From the NCBI RefSeq assembly GCF_001905665.1, contig NZ_LIVX01000004.1, forward strand, positions 771,019-835,018: 64,000 bases of DNA, written 5' to 3'. Both the position numbers and the translations under genes were made by a program. Each line of letters opens with the position of its first letter. Positions within the stretch are counted from its first letter, which is position 1. The notes under the pieces are model-generated. The model was given only the letters and a program-made list of their open reading frames with translations. It was not told the DNA's origin and ran no database searches. The DNA is from Streptomyces sp. CB02261. GTDB taxonomy: Bacteria > Actinomycetota > Actinomycetes > Streptomycetales > Streptomycetaceae. Shown here piece after piece: positions 1 through 7,177 of the stretch.

Positions 1-1476
1 CAGCCCCACCCTCAGCGAGGAGAGGTCGAACGCGTCGAACCAGTCGCCGCCGACGCTGACCCCACCGCCCGCGGGCAGATACACGCCGGCCGTCTCGGCG
101 GCCGTGCTGCTCGTCGCCGCCGGGGGAAGCAGGCTCCGTTGGAGGATCAGGGCGGTCTGGTGCTCGCGGGCGAAGCGGAACGCGTTGTCGATGGCCGTCG
201 AGGTACGGGCGCACAGGTCGTGCATCAGCTTGATGTCGGTGTCGTCGAAGGGGGCGGCGACACGGGCGCGGTAGACCGCGGCGTACCCGAAGAACCGGCC
301 GCCCCGGTAGAGCGGACAGCCGAGAGAACTGTGCATCCCCTCCGGCAGGAACCTGCGGATCAGCTCCGGGTCCTGACCCAGGATCCGGCGGCTGAGTTCC
401 CGGTCGGCGACGAGCACCCCGCCGACGTGCTTGGCCGCGATCTCCGGGCTCTCCTCGACGCGGGGGATGGACTCGCCCACCTGGATCAGCCGGTCCGGCC
501 ACTCTCCGTACGCCGACTTCACCGCCACGCGGCGCGAGGCCGCCGCCTCCTGCCCGTGATAACCGGGCGCCGGGTCGCGGCCCTGGAGGACGTCGTCGGG
601 GAAGTCGACGAACGCGTAGTCACCGAGAGCCGGTACCAGCACCGAGGTGAGGTCCTGGGCCACCTGGACCACGTCGAGCGAATCGCCGATCTCGAAGCCC
701 TGACGGTACGTGTCGGTCAAGCGCGTCGGGCCAGGTGCCGACACCCTGGTCGCCTCGACCATCACGCCCACCGGCCTGCCCAGGGCGTCGTCGATCCGGT
801 GGCACGACAGGGAGAGGGCCGCTTCCCCGCCCTCGGGCCCGAGGTCGTAGACGCGCCCGGCGACGGGCGTACCGGTGGCCGCGACCTGCTCGAAGGCCGT
901 CCGGGCCGGCTCACCCCCGTCCTGGGCGGTGAGCCGGCACAGCCAGTCTTCGTCGCCGCCCTCCGGCCGAAGGGCCTCCAGGGCCGCGTTCGTCCGTACG
1001 AGCCGCAGCGCCATGTCGAGCTGGGCGACACCGACACCGTCCTGGGCCAGCAGCGCACGCGCGACGTCCCGGTCCTGGTCCCAGCCGCCCGTACCGCCGG
1101 GCGGGAGGAGCAGCAGCAGCCGTTCCGCCGCACCGTCCGCCTCCGCGACCAGCAGATCCGCCTCGACCAGCTCGCCCGAGCGGTGCCGCAGCCGCGCCCG
1201 GCGCAGGACCGGAGGGGTGCCCGGAAGCCCCCACTCGGGGGGTTCGAACAGCAGTGTCGAGGCCGGCTCGCCCGCCATCTCCTCGGCGGTCCATCCGAGG
1301 AGCTGCCGCGCGGCCCGCGACCACCACGTGACGCGGCCGCGCTCGTCGAGCATCGCGGTCGCGACGCACTCCAGGGCCGACCCGCCCCGCGGAGGGGCAC
1401 CGGGGCGCCGCGCGCTGTCGCTCCGTCCCACGAGGTCCCCTTGCCGCCAGGAGGATGCACGTCCTCCTGTCAGCAT
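1..1476 (-). CDS. PAS/GAF/SpoIIE-family protein phosphatase, 3' end outside window
   Basis: This is the N-terminal 492 residues of an RsbU-like serine/threonine phosphatase; the gene runs off the left edge. Two PAS-like segments (about residues 35-265; the first has ALECVATAMLDERG) are followed by a GAF domain (about 270-440). The opening of the SpoIIE/PP2C domain (VGGDWFDAF) lies at the window edge. Such proteins normally dephosphorylate anti-sigma-factor antagonists in the cytoplasm in response to ligands bound by PAS/GAF. The start is the ATG at 1476, preceded by GGGAGGAC at good spacing. The PP2C metal-binding aspartates beyond the first motif cannot be checked. No partner anti-sigma or STAS gene lies inside the window. 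Confidence 0.85.
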   Translation of the reverse strand, partial: MLTGGRASSWRQGDLVGRSDSARRPGAPPRGGSALECVATAMLDERGRVTWWSRAARQLLGWTAEEMAGEPASTLLFEPPEWGLPGTPPVLRRARLRHRSGELVEADLLVAEADGAAERLLLLLPPGGTGGWDQDRDVARALLAQDGVGVAQLDMALRLVRTNAALEALRPEGGDEDWLCRLTAQDGGEPARTAFEQVAATGTPVAGRVYDLGPEGGEAALSLSCHRIDDALGRPVGVMVEATRVSAPGPTRLTDTYRQGFEIGDSLDVVQVAQDLTSVLVPALGDYAFVDFPDDVLQGRDPAPGYHGQEAAASRRVAVKSAYGEWPDRLIQVGESIPRVEESPEIAAKHVGGVLVADRELSRRILGQDPELIRRFLPEGMHSSLGCPLYRGGRFFGYAAVYRARVAAPFDDTDIKLMHDLCARTSTAIDNAFRFAREHQTALILQRSLLPPAATSSTAAETAGVYLPAGGGVSVGGDWFDAFDLSSLRVGL

Positions 1477-1585
1477 GCGCCCGTCCTCCCGACGGGGCAC
1501 GTCGGGACCGCACCCTGCGTGACCGCGCGCGACGGCCCCGTGAGCCCCGGGATCGCCGGGGCCCACGAGCTGTCTGAGCACGTCG

Positions 1586-1836
1586 TCAGAGGCTCACCGC
1601 ACTAGGCGGCGGGGACGAGGTCCACTTCTGGTTGTCGCCGTTGGCGGCGCCCCACTGGATGATCTTGCCCCCACCGGTGACGGAGGAGTTGTCGAGATCG
1701 GTCACCTGCCGTCGTAGACGCTCTTGAGCTGCACGAGGTTGGGTCCGGCGTCGACGACGGTCCAACGCGAGTTGCCGTTGCCGATGGTGATGAGAGCCTG
1801 GGTCGGCACACGCGGCCGGTGCACCGGTCGCAGGGC
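1586..1836 (-). pseudogene. ricin B lectin (RICIN) domain remnant, frameshifted
   Basis: Read on the minus strand, one frame gives ITIGNGNSRWTVVDAGP and continues to KSVYDGR, then hits TGA. The next frame continues with VTDLDNSSVTGGG and GAANGDNQKWTSS to a stop at 1586. Joined, the two halves read like one end of a ricin-type beta-trefoil (the QW repeat style NQKW). Restoring one base in GGCAGGTGACC would fuse them as DGKVTDLDN, so a single-nucleotide deletion is the simplest explanation. There is no signal peptide or start. The remnant sits directly after the dehydrogenase stop codon. It is not one of the near-identical RICIN modules found at 21-29 kb. Confidence 0.65.
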
Positions 1837-1839
1837 GTC

Positions 1840-2913
1840 TCAGTCCATGCGGAGGGCGATGCGGGGTGCGGTGCCCTCGCGGGCGGCGGCGACGGCCGCG
1901 TCGATGTCACGCAGCGGCAGCGGGTCGGGGACAAGGCCGGCGAACAGGTCCAGGGCCGGGGTGCGGGCCAGGAACCGGACGGCCTCGGCCAGGTCGTCGA
2001 CGGTGTAGTTGTGACTGCCGACGACGCGGGTGAGGTTGCGGACGAAGGTGTTGGGCTCGAAGCCGACCCGGGGCCCGGGGGAGACGGAGCCGACCAGGGC
2101 GACGCTGCCGTCCATCCCGACGATGTCCAGCGCCGACTGCACCGCACGGTGGTTGCCGGACAACTCGATGACGACATCAGCGCCGTACGTCCCGGCCAGG
2201 ACCGCCAGTTCGTCCGGCCCGCACACGGCGGTCGCGCCGAAGGCCAGGGCCAGCTCCCGCCTGCTCTCGTCGACGTCGCAGGCGATGACATGGTCCGCGC
2301 CGAATTCACGGGCGTAGGCGACGGCGGTCAGGCCGAGCATGCCGCAGCCGATCACGACCACGCTGTCACCGGCGCTCAGGCCGGCCCGCCGGGCGGCGCA
2401 GACCACGGTGGCCGTCGCGCAGTTGGCTGGCGCGACCACCGCCGCGGGCAGGCTCTCGGGCACGGTCACCAGACCGGTCCCGGCGACGAGGTGGCAGTGG
2501 GTGGCGAAGCCGCCGTTGAGCCGCCAGTGCCCGGCGATCGCCTCATGACCGTACTTGCGGACCCCGCTGCACTTCTGCGGCACACCCCGCACACACCGCC
2601 GGCAGGAACCGCAGGAGGTGCCGATCGTCCAGGTCACCCGCATCCCGGCTTCGACGGGCTGCCCGTCGACCGTGTGGACCGGGCCGGCGACGTCCTCGAC
2701 GACACCGACCGCCTCATGACCCAGGACCGTCGGCAGCGGGGTCGGACGGTCACCGGAGATGGTGTGGACGTCACTGCCGCAGATCGTCGCCAGTTCGACC
2801 CGGACCAGCACCTCACCCGGCGCCAGCTCCGGCCACGGCTGGGACTCGAGAGCAAAACCGCCCTCGGGACCGGACCAGACGGCCGCGAGAGGACGTGCGC
2901 TTACATCTGTCAT
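1840..2913 (-). CDS. zinc-binding alcohol dehydrogenase, HpnZ-like (phosphonate-associated clade)
   Basis: This is a 357-residue medium-chain zinc dehydrogenase. The GroES-like half carries the catalytic zinc ligands (ICGSDVH, LGHEAVG) and a structural zinc region with cysteines in TSCGSCRRCVRG. The Rossmann half has VVVIGCGMLGLTAVA. The stretch PQKCSGVRKYGHE followed by GGFATHCHL and APANCATATV resembles the TIGR03366 group of alcohol dehydrogenases that occur beside phosphonate catabolism genes; that match is from memory. The gene starts at ATG 2913 behind CGGAGACC, only 13 bases after the stop of the ruined MFS transporter gene, so they formed one operon. The substrate is unknown, and the gene appears intact although its neighbours are broken. 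Confidence 0.8.
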   Translation of the reverse strand: MTDVSARPLAAVWSGPEGGFALESQPWPELAPGEVLVRVELATICGSDVHTISGDRPTPLPTVLGHEAVGVVEDVAGPVHTVDGQPVEAGMRVTWTIGTSCGSCRRCVRGVPQKCSGVRKYGHEAIAGHWRLNGGFATHCHLVAGTGLVTVPESLPAAVVAPANCATATVVCAARRAGLSAGDSVVVIGCGMLGLTAVAYAREFGADHVIACDVDESRRELALAFGATAVCGPDELAVLAGTYGADVVIELSGNHRAVQSALDIVGMDGSVALVGSVSPGPRVGFEPNTFVRNLTRVVGSHNYTVDDLAEAVRFLARTPALDLFAGLVPDPLPLRDIDAAVAAAREGTAPRIALRMD

Positions 2914-2926
2914 GGTCGGTCTCCGC

Positions 2927-3330
2927 CTAGCGTCGAATGGTGAGGGCGACCAGGGCGCTGCACGCGCAGGCCCCGGCGACGATCGGGAAGATGAGGCCGG
3001 TGTTGCCGGTGCTGTCCATCAGACCGCCGATCATCCGCTCGTACACCAGTTGAGAAGCGTCGACAGGATCGCTCCGGCCGCCATCATCCGCCGCCGCCCC
3101 CCTTGTCGGCCAGATTGCCGTTGATCAACTGCCCGGCGGCGTACGACCGGAGCGGGATCCCGCTGACGGCACCGAGCGTGGCCTTGTTCGGGCCCAGATC
3201 CTCCTCGATCCCCGGAATCGAATACACGCGGCTCAAGTGGCGGATGCTGCTGGCGGCCATGTTCTGTTACTTCTTCTTCACGGGCCGGCAGAGCTTCGGA
3301 TTCGTTCTCGGCCAGAGGCCGGGCGCTGAC
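2927..3330 (-). pseudogene. MFS transporter (OPA/UhpC-like) gene, inverted, frameshifted and deleted
   Basis: Three pieces of one major-facilitator protein are recognisable. On the minus strand 3220-3060 reads IPGIEEDLGPNKATLGAVSG and YAAGQLINGNLADK, then shifts frame into RRMMAAGAILSTLLNW. After a large deletion the C-terminus follows, from LVYERMIGGLMDSTGN to the stop at 2927. The first transmembrane segment, LKWRMLLAAMFCYFFFTGRQ, lies on the plus strand at about 3229-3300, that is, inverted relative to the rest. Putting it back would give the expected order GRQSFGF-(A)IPGIEEDL. Small inverted repeats CGAAT/ATTCG (3219-3223 and 3300-3304) flank the inverted part. The protein cannot be functional. 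Confidence 0.75.
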
Positions 3331-3362
3331 GGTGATGGCTGGGCGGATCCTCCTCTTCACCT

Positions 3363-3404
3363 GCCATGCCTCCTCTGGAAGGCATGGCCGATACGTGCCA
3401 TGCC
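3363..3404. promoter_or_regulatory. three copies of GCCATGCC, possible operator of the decayed operon
   Basis: GCCATGCC at 3363-3370, its reverse complement GGCATGGC at 3381-3388 and GCCATGCC again at 3397-3404. The first two form an inverted repeat with a 10-base gap. The cluster lies just upstream of the 5' end of the ruined MFS gene, where an operator would be expected. No regulator gene is adjacent. Confidence 0.45.
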
Positions 3405-3830
3405 TTGGGGAAGAGGACGCTAGGGAATCAACCGGCCTACTGACAATGAGTGATGAGCATTCGGGCCCCTGCCGTTTTTCGACGTTGCCGGTCGGGTGTG
3501 CCGGGGGTGGAGTTCCGGGAACTCGTCACCCTGACCCGCCCGGGCTTTTCGAGGAATTGCTCAAGTGTGTGGAAGACGGGTGGTGTCCCACCCCTTCTCG
3601 TATCGCGCGGTCGGCCCGCAGGACGACTGATGTGCACAGGGCGGCCGGCCTTCGAACCGGGACGGGCTCGCCCGAGACGTCCTTCCCCGGCGTCGCGCAC
3701 GCCGCGGCGCCGGCCGACGCACCGAGCGGCGCGGCACCGACGTCCGTCCGGCCCTCCCCGGGAGCCCGTCGCACGGACCGGACCGTCGTCTCGGCACCCG
3801 CGTCCGTCCGGCCGTCTCCCGGCCCGGATC
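3405..3830. other. gene-free stretch
   Basis: About 425 bases between the decayed transporter locus and the stop codon of the sigma-factor fusion gene. The reading frames here look like composition artefacts. No promoter, repeat or terminator stands out. Confidence 0.5.
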
Positions 3831-5294
3831 TCAGCGGGGCGTGCCCAGCACCTGGGCCCAGTAGGGCCCGGACGGCGAGTCGACGACACCGACGCCCACG
3901 TGCCGGTAGGCGCAGTTGAGGAAGCCGGAGTCCCTTCCCGTCTCCCGCATCCACTGCTCCACGGCGGCCTGCGGGTCACGCGGCCCGTGCGCCAGGGTCT
4001 CGCCCACCGCCGACCACGCGTACCCGGCCGCGAGGACGCGATCGCCCGTCCCGCGTCCCGAGGAGTCCGTGTGTCCCACGTATCCCCGGGTCCGCATGTC
4101 CTCGACGTGACGCCGGGCGACCCCGGCGAGCCGCGCGTCCGGCAGCAGGTCCGTGCAGCCGTGCTGCGCCCGCAGCGCGTTCACCCGGTCGAGCACACGG
4201 TCCTGCGGCGGGGCGGGCGCCGGCGACGTGCGGCTGGGGCGCGGTGACGGAGCGGGCGAGCGGGTGGGAGGGGCCGAGGTCGTGGTGGGAGGAGCGGTGG
4301 TGGGGGCCGTGTCGTGGGCGGTGGAACGCAGCGGTGCGGGACGTCCGGCGTGGGGTGTCCCGGTCGACGAGGGGGCCGCGCCGCCCCGATCGTCCGGCGG
4401 CGCGGACGGCGGCCACACGAGGACCAGCGTCGCCACCGCGGCGACCGCGACCGCCGCTCCGGAGTACGCCAGCACCGACGCGGCGTTCGACGCCGGGACC
4501 TGGACCGCCGCCTCCCTGATGGTGTGCCACAGCGCGGTGCCGGCGTACAGCGGTACGACCAGCCCGATCCCGGCCAGCAGGCCTTCGACGGGCACCAGGG
4601 TCCGTGTCCCGCCGTGACAGACGGGGCAGTCGCGTACGTGCCGGCTCACGCGTTTGCGCCACAGCGGGGTCGCCGAGCCGTCCCAGGCGGCGGTGACGGA
4701 GGCCAGTTCCGCGCACGGGGGGTCGGCCGACAGGGCGCGTACGACGGTCCGCGCCGTTTCGAGCTGGTTCTTCACCCGCTGTACGCGGACCGCCGCGTGC
4801 TGGGGCGACATCCCCAGGCTGTCGGCCAGTTCGGCGCGTGAGAGCGTCCCCGCCGCCTCCAGCCACCACAGCGACAGCACGTCCCGCTCGGAGTCGTCGA
4901 GCCAGCGGCTCGCCTCGACCACCTCGCGCCGCTCACCCGAGAGCTGGAGCCGCAGGATGGTGAGGTCGGCGAAGTCCACGGGGTCGGCCGGTTCGGTGGC
5001 GTGGGCCAGAGGTGTGGACTTCGTGTCACGGGCCGCGTAGTGGGTGCGGAGCTGGTTCATGGCGATGGCGATCAGCCAGGACCGGAAGCTCGAGACGTCC
5101 CGCAGGCCGGCGAGCTTGCCCAGCGCCCGCACCATGGTCTCCTGCACCACGTCGTCCACATCGGCATGCCCCCGCATGGCCCGGCCCACCACGCTGTACA
5201 CGAGCGGGAGGCAGTCGGCGGCGAGACGGGCCCGCGCGTCCGGGTCGCCGTCCCGGGCGGCCGCGACCACCGCGTCGTCGAACGTGCTCTCCAC
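3831..5294 (-). CDS. ECF sigma factor fused to zinc finger, membrane segment and CAP (SCP/PR1) domain
   Basis: This is a 487-residue fusion. Sigma region 2 is about residues 20-90 (VVQETMVRALGKL, SFRSWLIAIAMNQ) and region 4 about 130-185 (LSRAELADSLGMSPQHAAVR). A zf-HC2-like anti-sigma zinc motif follows with H219, C223 and C226. Hydrophobic segments lie near 240-255 and 272-295. A Pro/Thr/Ser-rich linker then leads to a C-terminal CAP domain (about 370-487; VLDRVNALRAQHGC, WMRETGRDSGFLNCAYRHVG). The layout implies a membrane-tethered sigma factor with a sensor outside the membrane. The start is GTG 5294, chosen because GGAGGGGGAG precedes it by a few bases; longer in-frame starts lack a ribosome site. 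The gene stands alone. Confidence 0.85.
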   Translation of the reverse strand: MESTFDDAVVAAARDGDPDARARLAADCLPLVYSVVGRAMRGHADVDDVVQETMVRALGKLAGLRDVSSFRSWLIAIAMNQLRTHYAARDTKSTPLAHATEPADPVDFADLTILRLQLSGERREVVEASRWLDDSERDVLSLWWLEAAGTLSRAELADSLGMSPQHAAVRVQRVKNQLETARTVVRALSADPPCAELASVTAAWDGSATPLWRKRVSRHVRDCPVCHGGTRTLVPVEGLLAGIGLVVPLYAGTALWHTIREAAVQVPASNAASVLAYSGAAVAVAAVATLVLVWPPSAPPDDRGGAAPSSTGTPHAGRPAPLRSTAHDTAPTTAPPTTTSAPPTRSPAPSPRPSRTSPAPAPPQDRVLDRVNALRAQHGCTDLLPDARLAGVARRHVEDMRTRGYVGHTDSSGRGTGDRVLAAGYAWSAVGETLAHGPRDPQAAVEQWMRETGRDSGFLNCAYRHVGVGVVDSPSGPYWAQVLGTPR

Positions 5295-5562
5295 CGCTCT
5301 CCCCCTCCGAACGCGCTGATCTTCCGGTCGCCCGGGAAGGTGGCTCCTCTCCCCGGCGGATCGGGCAATGCGGGAATTCCGACTCCCTCCGCGGCGCCTG
5401 GCGTTTTCACCGCCCAGCCGCCGCCGGGTAACGCCCGGATTTCCTGTGCACCGAATGCCGGACGCAAGGGAGTGCACCGGCACAGCGGATCTCGGACGAC
5501 CACCGGAGGAACCGGCTCCGTCCGGTCGCCGAAGAATACGGGGAAAGATGGTCGGATGAAAA
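5295..5562. other. intergenic stretch upstream of the sigma-factor fusion
   Basis: About 270 bases. It should hold the promoter of the minus-strand sigma-factor gene, but no convincing -35/-10 pair was recognised and there is no coding sequence. Confidence 0.4.
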
Positions 5563-5826
5563 TCAGTCGGGCCACTTCCATCCGATGCCGTGAACGCCGC
5601 CGCGGTGCCGGGTGGTCAGCAGGTGGACGGAATGCGAGGCGTCGAGCAGAATCCGGCGCGAGCGGTACGCGTCCTCGGGATGCGGGACGCCCCGGTAGGC
5701 GTGGCAGGCGGCGGGCAGAGCCGCCGGATGGAACACGGCAGGGCCCGGTGTTCCGTCCGTGCGCAGGCGCCAGGCGGGACGGTGCGGGGGTGGCTGAGGT
5801 GTCTCGCGGAGGGGGACATGTCTCAC
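5563..5826 (-). CDS. small protein of unknown function ending GWKWPD
   Basis: An 87-residue reading frame starting GTG 5826 directly behind the strong site CAGGAGG. The N-terminal half is proline-rich. The C-terminal part, from DAYRSRRILLDASHSVHLL to GIGWKWPD, looks like ordinary coding sequence. The last 20 residues match the pattern L-x-T-R-x(3,4)-V-x-G-x-x-W-x-W-P-D shared with the small gene at 6167-6388, so the two are probably paralogues. I do not recognise the family. There is no signal peptide or membrane segment. It is the last of three tiny minus-strand genes. Confidence 0.5.
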   Translation of the reverse strand: MRHVPLRETPQPPPHRPAWRLRTDGTPGPAVFHPAALPAACHAYRGVPHPEDAYRSRRILLDASHSVHLLTTRHRGGVHGIGWKWPD

Positions 5827-5907
5827 GACGCCTCCTGCGGGGTGGGGGAGTGGGGGAGTGGGTGGGGAGCCCCCCGGCCGCGTGGGGGCAGGTCGGCCGG
5901 GAGGCGG

Positions 5908-6021
5908 TCATGGGAGCTGCACCTCGGTGACGTCCCCGCCGAAGGGACCCCGCCGGCAGGGGGTGGCCCCTGGTGACGGCGGGCGACACGGCGCACCGGG
6001 TGCACTCGGCGCTGACGGCAT
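5908..6021 (-). CDS. possible 37-residue peptide gene
   Basis: The frame runs ATG 6021 to TGA 5908 and is preceded by AAGGGAGACCAG, a good ribosome site. The peptide has two cysteines, many Pro/Ala/Gly and the C-terminus GGDVTEVQLP. It lies between the two WxWPD small genes on the same strand. Codon composition cannot decide reality at this length. The ribosome site and position are the only support. No function can be given. Confidence 0.35.
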   Translation of the reverse strand: MPSAPSAPGAPCRPPSPGATPCRRGPFGGDVTEVQLP

Positions 6022-6166
6022 CTGGTCTCCCTTCGTGGTGTCTCGGCGAGCGGTGCGGCTGCGGATACAGGGGGAGACCGCCCCCGACCGGCCGGATAAC
6101 AGAAATTCGGAGAACTCGTGGATGCAGGTTTCGCGAGGCACGCGACAGTGCCGCTCGGGCGCCGGT

Positions 6167-6388
6167 TCAGTCGGGCCACTCCCAGCAGAGCCCCTGGTAA
6201 ACCGAGGGCATACGGGTTTTCAGCCGGCCACAGGTGACGGTGATGTCCGGCAGAGCGGCCACGGACTCCTCGTACACCTGGACCACGGTCATCGCGCTGA
6301 CGCCGTCACGCACCGCGCGCACGACATGGCGTCGGGACAGCACCGCCGTGCCACGCCTCTCGTTCAGGCGCAGCGTGGGCTGTGACAC
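6167..6388 (-). CDS. small protein of unknown function ending CWEWPD
   Basis: A 73-residue frame from GTG 6388 (weak site CAAGG). An internal ATG at MTVVQVYEESVAAL would give a shorter 41-residue product. The C-terminus, LKTRMPSVYQGLCWEWPD, parallels that of the gene at 5563-5826, including W-x-W-P-D as the final residues. It has two cysteines and no signal peptide or membrane helix. Function and family are not recognised. The duplication of the C-terminal motif is the main reason to believe it is real. Confidence 0.45.
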   Translation of the reverse strand: MSQPTLRLNERRGTAVLSRRHVVRAVRDGVSAMTVVQVYEESVAALPDITVTCGRLKTRMPSVYQGLCWEWPD

Positions 6389-6538
6389 GGCCTTGGAGTG
6401 GTCGTGGGTGCCTCGGTTCCTCGGCTCTGCACCGCGTCGGCGGGCCTTTCAAGATCCGTGCCCGAAGGCGTTTCCACCGATCCGCGCAAAACTGTGCAGC
6501 GGCACGCCGCGTGGCGGCGCGCCGGACGATCCCGGATG

Positions 6539-7000
6539 CTATGGATACGTCCGCACGTCGTCCGTGTAGTCGCGGGCCCGTTCCCGTACGAGCTCCGGCA
6601 GGGTGCCGGTCGCCAGGTCCGCCAGGGTCGTGCGCTCCAGGACCTGGCGCAGACTCGTCCGCACGGCACGCCACACATCCGGCAGGGGAGCCGCCGCCCC
6701 CTGGTACTCCAGGCCCGTCAGCTTCAGGTCCCGCACGCTGACGAGCGGTCCGTCCATCGCGCGGATGACGTCGGCGAGGCTGATCTCCGCGGGTGGCCGG
6801 GTGAGGACGTACCCACCGTCGGGGCCGCGCACGCTGCGCACCAGACGGGCCTGGCGCAGGTCACCGAGCACGACGAAGAGGAAGCGGACCGGGATGTCCT
6901 GGCGTCCGGCGACGTCCTCGGCCTTCAGGGGCCGGTCCGGGGAACAGGCCAACTCGGCCATGGCCCGGATGGCGTAGTCCGTTCGCGCTGAGATCCTCAC
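6539..7000 (-). CDS. Rrf2-family transcriptional regulator without the iron-sulphur cysteines
   Basis: This is a 153-residue winged-helix regulator of the Rrf2 family: RISARTDYAIRAMAELA at the N-terminus, then the recognition region (IPVRFLFVVLGDLRQARLV) and the wing RGPDGGYVLTRPP. IscR/NsrR/RsrR-type members carry three cysteines after the wing to hold an Fe-S cluster. Here only one cysteine is present (ELACSPD), so cluster-based sensing is unlikely. It is divergently transcribed from the FAD-binding/TPR gene, with a 21-base palindrome in the shared gap, so it probably controls that gene. The start GTG 7000 has no strong ribosome site. Confidence 0.85.
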   Translation of the reverse strand: MRISARTDYAIRAMAELACSPDRPLKAEDVAGRQDIPVRFLFVVLGDLRQARLVRSVRGPDGGYVLTRPPAEISLADVIRAMDGPLVSVRDLKLTGLEYQGAAAPLPDVWRAVRTSLRQVLERTTLADLATGTLPELVRERARDYTDDVRTYP

Positions 7001-7112
7001 CGACCCAATGTCTCACGAGGGGCGGGGAGCCGACCCGCGGAGGCCCGTTCCCGGCCCCCAACGGGACCACGGCGTGGCGTTGTTGTCCGGAAGAGGCATT
7101 GCCGGTGCACTT

Positions 7113-7133
7113 TGTTCATCGACATAGTGAACA
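7113..7133. promoter_or_regulatory. palindrome TGTTCA-N9-TGAACA, candidate Rrf2 operator
   Basis: A perfect 6-base inverted repeat in the gap between the divergent Rrf2 regulator and the FAD-binding/TPR gene. It lies about 45-65 bases before the chosen GTG at 7178. Its position fits an operator for both genes; binding is inferred only. Confidence 0.5.
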
Positions 7134-7177
7134 TTGCGCGGGCGGCGTCCGCCCCCCCCGGTTCGGAGGTCTCCGTG

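Noticed and set aside
139-1605. A 488-codon plus-strand frame
   Set aside because: The minus strand encodes a recognisable PAS/GAF/SpoIIE protein with a good ribosome site; the plus frame has low-complexity composition.
3437-3979. Minus- and plus-strand frames in the gap before the sigma-factor fusion
   Set aside because: Arg/Pro/Gly-rich shadows without start signals or motifs.
5563-6388. Lanthipeptide or lasso-peptide cluster
   Set aside because: No cyclase, dehydratase, protease or P450 gene lies nearby; only the small frames themselves suggest it.
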